In this document: positions 47,135 to 59,003 of the stretch, in pieces
How positions within the stretch are numbered: the first letter of the stretch is position 1
Layout: every line of letters begins with the position of its first letter
Origin: Voacanga thouarsii
Taxonomy: Eukaryota > Streptophyta > Magnoliopsida > Gentianales > Apocynaceae
Direction: 5' to 3'
Assembly (NCBI GenBank): GCA_026120185.1
Contig: JANUWF010002278.1
Coordinates: forward strand, 93,501 to 157,500
DNA: 64,000 bases
Made by a program: the position numbers and the translations under genes
The notes under the pieces: model-generated
Database searches by the model: none
Seen by the model: only the letters and a program-made list of their open reading frames with translations
What the model was told of the DNA's origin: nothing

Positions 47135-48590
47135 TCACACAACACATACATCTCCCTTAAGTACATGATCACAAATAAAATGATGTTTAACCTCTACATG
47201 CTTGGTTCTAGAATGTTGAACAGGATTCTTAGTTAGATTGATAGCACTTGTATTTTCACATAATGTAGGTATGCAATTAAAATTAAGGCCAAAATCATGC
47301 ATTGTATTTTTCATCCACGAAATTTGTGCGCAACAGCTTCCAACTGCAATGTATTTGGCCTCGGTTCTGGATAAGAATACACAGGCTTGCTTCTTGCTGT
47401 GCCATGACACTAGATATTGTCCAAGAAATTAGCAATGGTTACTTGTGTTTTTTCTTTCAACTTTACAGCCTACATAATCCGCATCGGTATATCCTATAAG
47501 ATCAAATATGTTAGTATGAGGATACAATAAGCCATAATCATATGCGCTAATTAAATATCGAATTATGCATTTTACTGCACATAGGTGTGATTCTTTTGGA
47601 CATGATTGAAACTGCGCAAAAAGACAAATTGAAAACATGATATCTGGCCGGCTAGCGATAAGATAGAGTAAACTTTCAATCATACCTTTATATTTAGATT
47701 CATCTACCTTCTTACCCTTTTCGTCCTTGTCAAGTTTTAGAAAAGTGCTCATAGGTGTGCAGATTTCTTTAGCTTCGTTCATGCCAAACCTTTTGAGCAG
47801 TTCCTTAGCATACTTAGCTTGATTTAGGAAGATTTTATCCTTGATTTGTTTGATTTGCAGCCCGAGAAAAAAGTTTAATTCTCCCATCATACTCATTTCG
47901 AATTCTTGTTGCATTTTCTTAGCAAACACTTGCACACGGAATCATTAGTAGTGCCAAAAATGATATCATCAACATAAATTTGAGCAATAAGAAGATCATC
48001 AGATTTTTTAGATTTGATAAACAAGGTGGTATCGATCAAGCCTCTTGAGAAACCTTTTGAGGGCAAGAATCCACTAAGCCTTTCATACCAAGTTCGTGGG
48101 GCTTGTTTTAAACCATAAAGAGCATTTGAAAGTTTGAAAACATGATTTAGAAAATGCTTATGAATAAAACCTAGAGGTTGTTCTGCATAAACTTCTTCCC
48201 TAATAAAACCATTTAGAAATGGACTCTTAACATCCATTTGATAAAGCATAAAATTTTTGAAGGATGCAAAGGTAAGAAGTATTCTTGTAGATTCCAATCT
48301 AGCAACGGGAGCAAATGTCTCATTATAATTAATGCCCTCTTCTTGATTGAATCCTTGGGCAACCAATCTTGCTTTATTTCTAATGACAACTCTATTTTCA
48401 TCAAGTTTGTTTCTAAACACCCACTTGGTACTAATAACCAGATGATCAAGTATTCTAGGGACAAGTTTCTAAACTTGATTTCTTTCAAATTGGTTTAGTT
48501 CTTCTTCTATAGCAATTATCCAAAATTCATCATGCAATACTGCATTAATGCAATTAGGTTCTATACTTGAGAGTAGAGCAAAGTTATCTA
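47135..48590 (-). pseudogene. copia reverse transcriptase and RNase H, broken
   Basis: RT copies element RNA to DNA and RNase H removes the RNA strand. From about 48590: EFWIIAIEEELNQFERN, then RNKARLVAQGFNQEEGINY, ETFAPVARLESTRILL, QMDVKSPFLNG (usual form DVKSAFLNG), ALYGLKQAPRTWYERL and the catalytic YVDDIIFG. A frameshift near 47930 leads to GELNFFLGLQIKQ, KYAKELLKRFGM and YTDADYVG, and then, after a stop near 47429, to SWHSKKQACVFLSRTEAKYIA and ENTSAINLTKNPVQHSRTKH of RNase H. Catalytic YVDD and the DAD motif of RNase H are kept. A stop also lies near 48475. Confidence 0.93.
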
Positions 48591-50095
48591 TGAAGTATCG
48601 TCTAGTTTTGACTCCGTAGCTTGGATCACCAATGATTTGTTCTTTGAAATGACCGGTTTTGTATTTCCAATCATTTGGTAATTCTTGATCCGTGGATTCT
48701 TCAATTTATTGCTTTCCTTGTTCAGCTTGTTTTCTTCAATGTCTTCCTCTGTTGCATGAATATCTAGCGGCGAAGCTTTGTGTTGGTCTTTCCTCATTTC
48801 CTTTGAACCTCGTACATCATCATCATCTTTCCTTGAAGCAAAGATGTTAGATTCATAAAAACAACGTGTATGGATTCTTTCACACATAGAGTTCTCTTAT
48901 TGTACACTCTATATGCCTTTTTATTGGAAGAGTATCCAAGGAATACAACCTCATTGGACTTGCTATCAAATTTTTCAAGATTGCCTCGGGTATGAAGGAC
49001 AAAACATTTGCAGCCAAATACTTTGAAATAGGAAATTGATGGAGTTTTGTCAAACATAAGCTCAAAGAGTGTTTTTCTCAAGAAGGGTCTCAATATTATT
49101 CGCTTTACAATATAGCATGATCTATTAACAGTTTCACCCTAGAAATATTTTGAAAGAGAGTTTTCACAAATAATGGATTTAGCCATTTCTTACAAAGTTC
49201 AATTTTTTCTCTCAACAACACGATTTTGTTGTGGTGTTTTAGCTATTGAAAAGTTGTGAAATATTCCATTTTTATCAGAAAAGTGTGTAAATTCACTGTT
49301 GCAAAATTCTCTATTATTATCACTTCTAATAGAAATTAGTTTGCATCCAATAGAGTTTTAGACGTGCTTGAGCAGTTTTGAAAATTCAGAAAAGGTTTCG
49401 TCCTTTTGTCCAAGGAATAAAGTCCAAGTAAATATTGAGAAGTCATCAACTAACATATAATCATATCTCTTACTGCCAAAGTTAGTGGTCCTCATTGGTC
49501 CAAACAAATCCATATGAATTAATTCAAGAGGTTTTAAGATGAAAATCATTTTCTTGGATTTAAAAAAAGTTTTGATTTGTTTTCCAAATTGGCATGTATC
49601 ACAAATTTTACTTTTATCAAACTTCATTTTGGGCAGTTCCCTAACAAGTTCTTTTGAGGATAATTTGTTTAGCAAATCAAAAGATACGTGACCTAATCTT
49701 CTATGCCAAAGATAGCCATCATTGTCATGCATAGAAAGACATCTAATACCATGAGCTATAAGATCGTTTAGATAGAATATATAAACATTTTCAACATAGT
49801 TGGCAACAAAGATTGTTTCATTATTTGAACTATCCATGATATAGTAAGAATCCTTTTCAAAGATGACTTTGCAGCCGTTGTCACATAATTGGCTAATGCT
49901 AAGCATGTTATATTTCAGCTCATCAATTAATAACACTTGTTTAATGATAGTTGAAGAACCTTTACCAACGTTACCTATGCCAAGAATTTTTTCTTTCTTT
50001 TTGTCTCCAAAGGTAACGAATCCTTCATTTGCAATTTGCACATCTTCTAGTAGAGCTGCATTTCCAGTCATATGGCTTGAACATCCACTGTCCAA
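48591..50095 (-). pseudogene. copia protease and integrase, broken
   Basis: Protease, which cuts the polyprotein, begins MDSGCSSHMTG at 50095 (the D-S-G active site). The GAG-pre-integrase zinc part has YLWHRRLGHVSFDLLNKLS and CDTCQFGKQ (H-H-C-C). The integrase core starts LELIHMDLFGPMRTTNFGSKR and reads well to 49358, where a stop falls; beyond it the further catalytic positions are readable in RSDNNREF and TPQQNRVVERKN with stops around them. The C-terminal part (49093-48591) has MLFELMFDKTPSIS-like and FKVFGCKCFVLHTRGNLEKFD. The D, D and E positions are all present but the frame is broken several times. Confidence 0.9.
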
Positions 50096-50374
50096 GAATC
50101 ACTTGGTGAAACTCATTTTCTCCAATGAATGTGTACCTATACATGAGAAGGAATAGTAATTTTTTGTGCCCACATTTTCTTGGGTCCACGGGGCTTAGTA
50201 GTGTTTCTTCTAATTTTCCTAAATGTTTTTGCACTAGATTCTACTTTCTTCTTAATATAACATCTTAATACTTTATGTCCAGATTTTTCACAAGATGTGC
50301 ACAATTTGTGTGTCATGTAAGATGATGCAGCTTTTATAAACTGAGGTTTGTGAATTTTATCCTTGATCTCATGC

Positions 50375-51839
50375 CTATAACTTAGGCCATTTCAGTTTCC
50401 AGCTAGGTGTTGAGCTCCTAGTAATTTTTTTTAGGTTTTTTTTACCATTTGTAAACTTTTCAATACAAGTGGTGAGATCATTGACTCTATTTTTCATATA
50501 TTCAAACTTGCTAAGCATACTTTCAAGAGAATGAATTTTATCATATAAGCATCCATTTTCTAAAGACACATAATGTAGAGTAGTGATGATAACATCCTTT
50601 TCCATAATAGCACACATATATAACTTAAGAGACATTTTGTTCTTATTCAACAACTTTTCATTCTCATCTAACAAACAATTAATCTTCCCTTTCATTTCTT
50701 TATTTCTTCTAGATAACTTTTTCAGTTCATGGAACATGTCAATTAGCAATTCATTTGGATCATCATGCTTTTCATGATTAGAATTATACGAATTAGATAT
50801 GAAATCAGTGGTGGTAGAATTTACCTCATTTTCCATTGCCATAAAGCATATCTTGGCAATTTCATTTTCGGAATCATCTACCTCTAATTCAAACTAATTT
50901 TGGTCCTAAGTTCCCATCAATCATTTGCCCTTCTTTGCTTTCAACTCTTTCTTCTTCTTCTTAAGAATTATGCCTTCCTCTTCTTTAGCAACTGAGCAAT
51001 CAGCAATGAAATGTTCAATGCTTTTGCATTCATAACACTGAGACTTAAACGCTGAGGTTTGTCCTTTGCTCTTTACGAACTTCTTCCCTCTTTTGAAGTT
51101 TCCTTTGTTAAACATCCTTTAGAATTTCCTTGCTATCATTGCTAGTTCTTCAATGTCTACATCAGTCTTATTGTCACTGTCTGATTGACTGGTTTCAACT
51201 ACCTCTTTTTCAGCTTTCAGTGCTATTCCCTTTTTACCTTTATCATGATCATCGGAATCTTTAAACCTCTTGAGTTTCATTTCATATGTTAGAAAAGAGA
51301 CAATCAGCTCTTTAGTTGGTAAGGATTTCAAATCCTTAGATTCTTCCACAGCAAGAGCTTTTGGCTATCAGCTTTTAGGCAATGCATCCAGAATTTTTCG
51401 CTTTTGTTCATCCAGGGAATAGACTTTCCCATAGGCTTTAAGACCATTTTCGATTTTTGTAAATCTGGTAAACATGTCAGTTATGCTTTTATTTGGCTTT
51501 ATTGTGAACAATTCATAGTCATGAATTAAAAGCTCCAATTTAGATTTTTTAACTTGGTTTGTCCCCTCATGGGTGATTTCAAGTAGTCTTCACATGTCAT
51601 TAATTGAATCATAGCCACTAACTCGATTCTACTCAGTGACATCAAGGGCACAACACAAAATGTTTTATGGTTTGAAAGTTCAATGCCACTTTGGTATTAT
51701 CTTCAGCATTAAATTCATCACTTTGTTTAGGCACTTTTCTCCTATTAACAAGTTTTGATGGGACAAATGGGTCATTCTCAATCAGATTCCACAATTTAAA
51801 GTTGATTGAATAAATATAAATCTTCATCCTATTTTTCAA
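50375..51839 (-). pseudogene. SIRE gag, broken
   Basis: Gag parts lie in different frames. 51839-51642 reads IYSINFKLWNLIENDPFVP, the UBN2-type capsid start. 51349-51119 reads LPTKELIVSFLTYEMKLKRF, and 51115-50921 has the zinc knuckle CYECKSIEHFIADC (C-C-H-C). 50842-50375 is a coiled-coil-like stretch (MFHELKKLSRRNKEMKGKIN) before protease, as usual in this lineage. There are several frameshifts and stops between the parts. Confidence 0.82.
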
Positions 51840-51971
51840 GAATGTATAATTACTTCTATTGAATAATAGAGGTCGATTCGGTTTGAGGATCCTTCAACAT
51901 ACAGGAGAGAAAATAAGTTTGCCATGAGGATCTTTTCTACACGGTTGTTAGACTGAAAATAGAGTAGACCA

Positions 51972-51986
51972 ATCTCTAATACCCAA
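51972..51986 (-). other. primer binding site, degenerate initiator tRNA-Met
   Basis: The minus strand reads TTGGGTATTAGAGAT right after the LTR end TTTTTCA; it resembles TTGGTATCAGAGC with a G insertion and a C-to-T change. Confidence 0.65.
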
Positions 51987-53266
51987 TGAAAAACTTTATA
52001 GGGAGGTGAATAAGATTTTTGGCAAATTTATAAAACGTTTGAATGAAATCTATTTTGAGAGAAATAAATGTTCTTCGAATTTTTTACCGATAATACTTGC
52101 AACAGCTAGAGCTTTTCAGAATGGCCTTGAGAAATATCTAGACTTAGAATAAGGCAAGATGCACACATCAATTAATGTTGGATTGAAAATAGGTTGGTGA
52201 GAGCCTTTAAAGATTTCTTTAAGGAACTAAGAAGATTTGAGTTAAGACGATTTGCAGCTGTTCCAAAAATAAATACAGAGAGATAAAACACGGGATTTAT
52301 AGTGGTTCGATCTACCAAGATCTATATCCACTACCTTAAGCTTACTCTTAAGGATTTTCAACCAGATTTCATTCACCCAACACAATGGTATCAATCTGTA
52401 CCAAATACAAGAGAGGATCACCATACTTAGTTTTCCAAAACCTCTCAATCAACTAATAAATCAAGGTTCACCTTAAATGGGTTTTACACCACAATCTTGA
52501 GACACAAAGATGATTGAAGATAAATAAAACAAAAGTAGTTGACTTCTTTGAGCAGTTATACACGAAGAATAAGCTCAAAACACTTTTACCTTTTAGATAC
52601 AATTTGATTTCACTTTTGAAGCACTTTAATAAAGGAGATTTTTGTTTTCTATAGATCATGAGTGTTTCTTAGAAGGATAAGACAAAAATCTACTTTCAAA
52701 TCAAGTTTTGAAGCCTTTTATAAGGACATAAAGTAGAGCTCCAACGGCTATAAAATGGCTATTTTTTGTTATCAAATTTGCCAGAGTTTTAGACGTGGGT
52801 GCATCCAAAAGGTAAATCCAAATTGGCACTTTTTCATGCAAAATCGATTTGATACTGTTTACAGAGTTTTGGATATAGCTTCTGGATGTAGGGTTACCCA
52901 AAATACTCAATCTAAAATTCTGAGAATTTTAAAACTTTAAAATATTTTGTTTTAGTGCTTCAATATGGAATTAAACTAAATCAAAAGGTAAAGAAGACAT
53001 AGGAATTTTCATAGAGAGATACCTTAACAAGGATTTCTAGTCTAAGGTTCTTCCATAATGGATTCTTTGTATGCAATATCTTAAACTTGATCTTTTTGAT
53101 TTCATATTCTTTGATTTTATTGCTTCAAGAGTTGCTTAGCAATCCTATTTGCAAGCCTTGAAAGAATTGAGGTCAAACATGTCCTATAACATGTAGATCA
53201 CATAAGTTAGTCCTCATCAATGTTTGTCATCAGTTAAAACAAAGGAGACCGCCCTTAGGGCTAACA
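51987..53266 (-). repeat. 5' LTR of the SIRE-type element
   Basis: It starts TGTTAGCCCTAAGGGC at 53266 on the minus strand and ends TTTTTCA before the primer site. Many differences from the 3' LTR mark an old insertion. Confidence 0.93.
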
Positions 53267-53488
53267 AGAAAAAATAAGAAAAGGAAAGAAAATAGATATA
53301 TGACTTCTTTGATTTTGAAGAGCGAGAAAATGAAAGAAACTGGAGATAAACCAAGAATGACTATATTTGATGTTGAAGAGTGAAAACAATAAATGTGAGA
53401 AAAATAAGGAAAGTAGAGATAAAATGAGAGTGACTATTTTGACTTTGAAGAGTGAAAAAGATGAAGTTGTTGGAAATCACAAGTCTTT
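53267..53488 (+). other. purine-rich 3' internal part of the gag-protease relic
   Basis: The sequence is purine-rich, with three diverged copies of about 60 bp around GACTTCTTTGATTTTGAAGAG (53302, 53363, 53425). It continues the segment ending at 42361 and precedes the LTR at 53489. Confidence 0.6.
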
Positions 53489-53786
53489 TGATAGGAATCT
53501 ACCTATGCAATAAGGCACATTTAAATAATATGATAGAAAGTTAAGACTTGCTTCAAGGTTCCTTAGAAAAATTTGACATTAAAGAGGTTTCAAGAAGATT
53601 TTTAAGCCATTAAAGCCTACAAGCCAAGGACCAAGAAGACAGCCAAGAAATGGTTGTCAAAAAGGAGGATCAAAGGAGGTCAATGTTAACACAATCACAT
53701 ATGGAAGATCAAGAACCTTTGGAAGCTAATTGAGGATCCTAAAAGAGCTTAAAGAAAAGTTAGTTCAAGTAAAAGATCAAGGAATA

Positions 53787-55066
53787 TGATAGGGGCTAAA
53801 ATCATTACTATTTTTCTAGTTATTTGAGATTAATTTGGGATACTTTTGATATAATAACTAGGAATATTTCTTCCTATTTGATATTTTACTTGTAGGAAGT
53901 GTTTTTAATAAATTTGTGCATAATTGAGTGGATTTCGAGCAAACGGTGCAACATTCCAGCATCCACCTGGCTCCAGGTCTAGTAACTGCACCAAGTGCCA
54001 GGTCCAATTTGAAAAAACAGTGAAAATAGAGCAAAGTTTAGAAGCAGAATAGAACATACTTGGTGCCAGGTAGGGTTGAAGGGACTCGGCGCTAGGTCTA
54101 GTCTGGACACATGAATTCTGTGCACGAATTTGGTATTTTTTAAAAGATTTTGGTATTTCCCGAATCCTACTCAGCCACGACTCCTCAAGTGATGAATTTT
54201 ATCATTAAAGAAGCCTATAAAGACAAGAAAAACACAAAAAAAAAGTAGTGAATCCAAAAATCAAAGCTGCAAATCACTTAAAGAAGGAGGAGATTCACCA
54301 TTTAAGGAGGATTGTTCAAGAGAGTCTTCAAGGGAGAAGAATGAGGCTTGTCTATAAGTTCTTTTTCTTATCTTTGTTTTCTTGTTCTTAAACAATGATG
54401 TATTCACTATTTTCATTATAATTTGACATTGATTTGGGATTCATGATTTTGTATTAATTTAGTTATTTGATTAATTTTCTATCATCCTTGGTATTTGTTT
54501 ATTTGTTATCATTGGTTATTGATGCGTTTTCTTCTAATTGACGTGGAAATTTCATGTTTATGAGGAACTGAGTTTAATGCACTTTTTAGTTATGTTGGTT
54601 TGATTGAAAAATCTACTAATTTAATTAAAAGATAGTGATTTCATAGATTGAGAAAGAAGTGGAGTCTATTTAAGTGGATTCATGACTTGAAAAACGATTA
54701 AATTTTACTTTATATTCCTTCATGATACCAAAATGATGTTTAATTGAGATAGTTGCTAAGTGGTTCATTATCATGTCTTTTATAATAGTTGTCTAAATTA
54801 CATATTTATACATCATTGAGTTGTACATATTTCTTTATTTTTCTTTTTATTATCTTATCACTTTATTCGGTCGATTAAATAATGAATAAAAAGTGATTAG
54901 TGTGTACTTGTTCTTTTGAAAATTGATACTCGTTAATTTTCTATGCTATGCTTGCGATAAGTATACTTGCTCGTATATGTATTTTGGGATTAATATTTTA
55001 ATTAAAACTTAACTAAGAATTAGATTTAAATTTAATAATTTTCACACACCTAAAATTTATGCATCA
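53787..55066 (+). mobile_element. Athila-type solo LTR (TSD GAATA/GAATG)
   Basis: The 1.28-kb unit begins TGATAGGGGCTAAAAT and ends TTTATGCATCA. GAATA (53782-53786) and GAATG (55067-55071) flank it and joining them restores the host LTR. It shares the TATAAAGAC-type promoter area, CTTCAAGGGAGAAGAATGAGG and GATGTATT words with the Athila LTRs. The GC-rich part (53955-54115, CCAGGTCCA and TGGCTCCAGGTC) is of a different sequence, so it is a distinct subfamily. Confidence 0.85.
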
Positions 55067-55516
55067 GAATGGCTAGGGAGATCTAAGAAAATAAGATTTG
55101 TCAAGTTTTGAGGAGTATAACATGGATGCATGGCGTAAATACACAGGCATGCACCAAGCCGTGCAAATCACAAACCCAATTTGCTCCTAGAAATTTGGGT
55201 GCACAGCCAACTCCATAGTCATTCATCAAGCCATGCCTATGTGTGCGACCATTTGCATGGTAGCACAGTTACCCGTGCACTACCCATTTTTGTGAAGCCC
55301 AACATAGGCATGGTCGTGCAAGCTCTATTTATGGCCAAAATTTTTTAAGCCTTTTTATCTTTGTTTTGGTTTTGTTTCAATTATTTAGCATTTGATGACA
55401 GCTTGTAATAGTTTTAATGGCCAATTTGACTTATTTTAAGTCCACTTTTGATTAGGATTAGCATATCTAATAGGGTTTGGAACCTATATGTATATATGCT
55501 ATAATGGAATCTATAT

Positions 55517-55569
55517 GTGTGTATGTATGTATGTATGTATGTATGTATGTATGTATGTATGTATGTATG

Positions 55570-55605
<36 letters not shown>
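55517..55605. repeat. (GTAT)n and (TA)n microsatellite
   Basis: About 14 GTAT units and then about 15 TA units inside the LTR of the gag-protease relic. Confidence 0.93.
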
Positions 55606-55606
<1 letters not shown>

Positions 55607-55746
55607 TTATACCTCTTGTAAACAAGAACTTTTAGAACTTTAGAAATTTGAATACAAGAGCTCTTTGCGAGTTTGGAGAGGGGATTCCTCTTTGGGATTG
55701 TTCCCTTAAATCAAGACTAATCTTAGAGCTTAATCATTTGCAACTT

Positions 55747-56946
55747 TGATGCACGCTCGGGAGCTCCTTCTTTATACAATCCTTGTGACTCAAGCAAGCA
55801 TGGAATTCAAAGGCACACAAAGCACTCAAAATATTAAATGTATGCTTGAAAATAGAGGTTTGGTAAAACCTAATTCAAATATTACAATCCTAGGTAATCT
55901 AAGCTATCTAGAACCCACAATCTATTGAACTAAGCTAATTAAATCAACACCCTAACACCATTAACCCAACACGGATCAAGAACAAGAGGAATGGGATGAT
56001 TTAAGCACCTAATTAAATCCTAATAGGAACCCTAGGAAGAAACCTAGTACTTAAATTAGAGATGAAGATTTGGATTGTTCTTTAATGGTTAAGCCCTAAG
56101 ATTAGTCTTGATTGAAAAGAAAATTCCCAAAGAGGAATGACCTCACGAAACTCACAAAGAGTTCATGTATTCAAAATATTTAAAGTCCTAAAGTTCTAAA
56201 AGTTGTTCTTTATAAGAGGTATATTGATATATATATATACATATATATATACACATGTCAAACCTTAGACTATTAGAGATGCTAATCTTAATCAAACAAG
56301 CCTTAGAATAAGTCAAATTAGCTATTAAAACTATTACAAACCATGGTTATATGCTAAAAAATCAAAATAAAATCCAAGCAAAGATAAAAAAGGCTTCAAA
56401 ATTTTCGCACGAACATGCATAGAGCTTGCATTGTCATGCCCGTGTTAGGCTTCACAAAAATGGGTTGTGCATGCCCGTGCAGATGGCCGTGGTTGTGCTT
56501 ATGTGCATGGCCATGCAACTTGTCGTGCACCCAAAAGTTTTGGGAGCAAATTGAGTTTGTAATTTGTACGACTTGGTGTGTGCCTATGCATTCAAGCCAT
56601 GCCTATTGCATTCTCCAAACTTGATCAATCTTATTTCCATCTTCTTACCCTTTCCTTGATCTTCCACTTGAATTAACTTCTCATTAAGCTTTTTGAGTCT
56701 TCAATTGGCTTTCAAGGGTTCTTCATCTTCTATTTGTGATTGTGTTAACTTTCAACTCCGTTGATCCTCCGTTTTGGCATCCATTTCTTGACTCTCTTCT
56801 TGGTTCTTGGCTTGTAAGCTTTGATGGCTTGAAAATCCTCTTGAAACCTCTTGAATGTTGAATTTTCCCATGGAACCTTGAAGTAAGTCTTGACTTTTCA
56901 TCCCTCTTCTTTAAATATGCCTTGTTACGTGAGTAGATTCCTATCA
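55747..56946 (-). repeat. 3' LTR of the minus-strand gag-protease element
   Basis: The minus strand starts TGATAGGAATCTACTC at 56946 and ends GCGTGCATCA at 55747. The GC-rich repeated words (GTGCATGGCCATGC, CCGTGCAGATGGCCGTGG) lie at 56405-56610. Confidence 0.85.
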
Positions 56947-56947
56947 T

Positions 56948-56966
56948 TTCTCCTTTCTTTGCAATA
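56948..56966 (-). other. polypurine tract
   Basis: The minus strand reads AAAGAAAGGAGAAA directly before TGATAGG. Confidence 0.8.
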
Positions 56967-57404
56967 ATTCATCATCGAATTGATGTGCCATGGTACTTAT
57001 ATGGATTTCTCGATCTATATAAGAATTCAAACAAGAGTTGTTTGATGAAGATAAAAATTTAGGCATTCATTCCTAAATAACTACTTTATGTTCTCTCTTC
57101 TCAATCTAAATTTTCTTTAGGCATTCATTCCTAAATAACTGCTTTATTTTCTCTCACCTCAATCTAAATTTTCTTTCTCATTTTACCTCCGTTCTCTTTT
57201 TCCATACTTTTGTTGTTTCACCCCTCAAAACCCAAAGAAGCACTTTCATTTTACTTCCATACTCTCTCTTTAGTTGTGGTTGCTTTTGGATTTATATTCT
57301 CTTTTCTCCTTCTCTCCTCTTTTTATCTTCTTTCTTACTCTTGTTTTTCTTTCTCCTTTTGCTCTCTTTTATTTTTATCTTCCTCCCTCAAAATATTCGA
57401 TGTT
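56967..57404 (-). other. purine-rich 3' internal region
   Basis: The minus strand is a purine-rich run (57180-57400) that encodes a lysine/arginine-rich stretch after protease; no RT follows. A duplicated 41-bp unit (TTTAGGCATTCATTCCTAAAT) is at 57058 and 57117. Confidence 0.6.
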
Positions 57405-59003
57405 TTACAACTTCACTAGGGCATATAGGACAAAGCATAAATTCATTCCATCCTTGTACAAAATGTAAGTGTCTCTCTTTCTATAGTGAACCACTTCTCT
57501 ATCATATAACCAAAGTCTTCTTAATAATATATGTCCAACGTGTATGGGAAAGATATCACAAATAATTTTATCTTTGTATTTTCCCATAAAAAATGCAACC
57601 TTGACTTGCTTATTCACTTTTATCTTACCATAATTATTTAACCATTGAAGCTTTAAGGCTTAGGATGTTTCTAGCCCTCCATTTTTAATTCCTCTACCAA
57701 TGTAGCACGAATAACATTTTTACAACTCTTTCCATCAATAATCATGCTACATAATTTTTTTTTATTGATTTGACACCTTGAATATAAAATATTCTTCTTT
57801 TGTAAATCCCCTTCTCTTTTAACCATATATACATCTACAATCTCTCTCATAACAACAATCAATGAACATGGTCATCCATTCTCAATTCTATCTTTTCTAT
57901 CTCACTTCAATCTCTCTACTAGTTTTTGTGTCTTTTTGTGAAGTTGAACTAGATGTCTCATCCTCACTGACTTCATTTCTTCTCGTTTTCTCTTGTACCA
58001 TTTCTAGCCAACTCTTCTTTTTCTTTAGACTCTCTCGCTTCTTAACAAATTCAACTCCTCCATGCTCCACTCCTTTTTGTTCATTCTCCTTCAACACTTC
58101 TAATGGTTGTGGCTTGTCTTCTAGAAAGAATAGTATATTATAGTATTTCTTAGTCACACTTTTTATTGAACACACGCTAAGCTCCTTTTCTTTATTTTCT
58201 TCTTCTCGTTGTAGGCCATTCTTCAAAACTTGAGTGTTTGAAATCTGTTTGGACTCTTTACTTAAGTAGCAACTAATTCCTTACTAGTCCTAACAATCTC
58301 ATCATTTTTCTCGACTTCAAACTTAGCCTTTCTATCTCATCATGTCACTTCATTATCAATTCAAATACTTGTCTCATTATATCACACCCCTCCTTCAAGG
58401 ATTTGAAACAACAATCAAGTTTCCTATGCCCATATTTGCCACAACACTCACAAGATATTGCACTACTCCCTTAAAAATCACTCGTTCTTTTTTTATCAAC
58501 CAATCTTGGGTAATCACATATGTTATAGCCATTATCCCAACAACTAGAGCAAACATATTCTTGTTTTCTTCTCAAACCATTCTTTGATAAATTTTGCAAC
58601 ACACTCTCCTCTCTATGTTTAGAACTTCTTGGATAATCATAGGTTGAGTAGTCATAGCTCTTACACATTTTGCATACATTCTCCCTTAATTTCTTTTATG
58701 CTCCATTCCTTGAATAATTTTGTGTTTCTCTCACATAAACTCTCTCAAATCCTTCCTTCTCATATTTCCAATTTCTTCTTCCATAAAACCAACAATACCT
58801 CTTCCACGTGTGCTAGGCCCTTTATTATAGCTACTCGCATAAGATTCAACTCCACATTTAAGCAAGTTCTCATGTTCATTTTCTTTTCCCCAATAGTCTT
58901 CCTCATGTTCAAATTCATGTTCATCTCACTCTCCATAACTACTTCTACTTAAACAAGATACCTCTTCACAATTATACCCTTCAATATTACTCTAACTAGC
59001 CAT
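57405..59003 (-). pseudogene. gypsy gag and protease, broken
   Basis: A start at 59003 (MAS, stop at codon 4) opens a decayed gag with acidic, serine-rich segments and a cysteine-rich region (CSSCWDNGYNICDYP, 58550) that replaces the zinc knuckle. A charged stretch follows at 58226-57897 (LKNEQKG-like, KKRESLKKKKSW). Protease is clear from 57862: KKNILYSRCQINKKKLCSM and IIDGKSCKNV (the sister has IIDGGSG; the second glycine of the active-site loop is replaced by lysine), then FFMGKYKDKIICDIFPIHVG and HILLRRLWLYD to 57405. Several stops and shifts break it. Function is lost. Confidence 0.78.

Larger units (their letters stand above)
42362..53266 (-). mobile_element. SIRE-type Ty1/copia element with env-like ORF (TSD AGAAA)
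   Basis: The 10.9-kb element has LTRs 42362-43640 and 51987-53266 (TGTTAGCCCTAAGGGC...TTTTTCA on the minus strand) and the 5-bp repeat AGAAA at 42357-42361 and 53267-53271. The element order is gag, protease, integrase, RT, RNase H (copia order) and then an env-like ORF, which is the layout of the SIRE/Maximus lineage. All genes have stops or shifts, so it is not autonomous now. It sits in the purine-rich 3' part of the gag-protease relic. Confidence 0.93.
40480..55746 (+). mobile_element. gag-protease gypsy relic (plus strand), interrupted by SIRE and an Athila solo LTR
   Basis: Gag and protease remnants (40480-42330) lead into a purine-rich stretch (42290-42361, resumed 53267-53488) and a 3' LTR starting TGATAGGAATC at 53489. 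The LTR runs to 53786 and resumes at 55067 after an Athila-type solo LTR, ending truncated near 55746. The 10.9-kb SIRE element is inserted in the purine-rich stretch. No 5' LTR was found, and no RT, RNase H or integrase is present between protease and LTR. Its LTR and coding match the minus-strand element 55747-61557. Confidence 0.7.
53489..55746 (+). repeat. 3' LTR of the gag-protease relic, interrupted and truncated
   Basis: 53489-53786 and 55067-55746 together align with the reverse complement of the LTRs at 55747-56946 and 60328-61557 (TGATAGGAATCTACC, TTTCAAGAAGATTTT, GACTAATCTTAG). The last few hundred bases of the LTR are missing where it meets the next element at 55747. Confidence 0.78.

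Noticed and set aside
47238..47499. Plus-strand frames of 64-65 residues over the RNase H region
   Set aside because: Antisense shadows of the copia RNase H coding.
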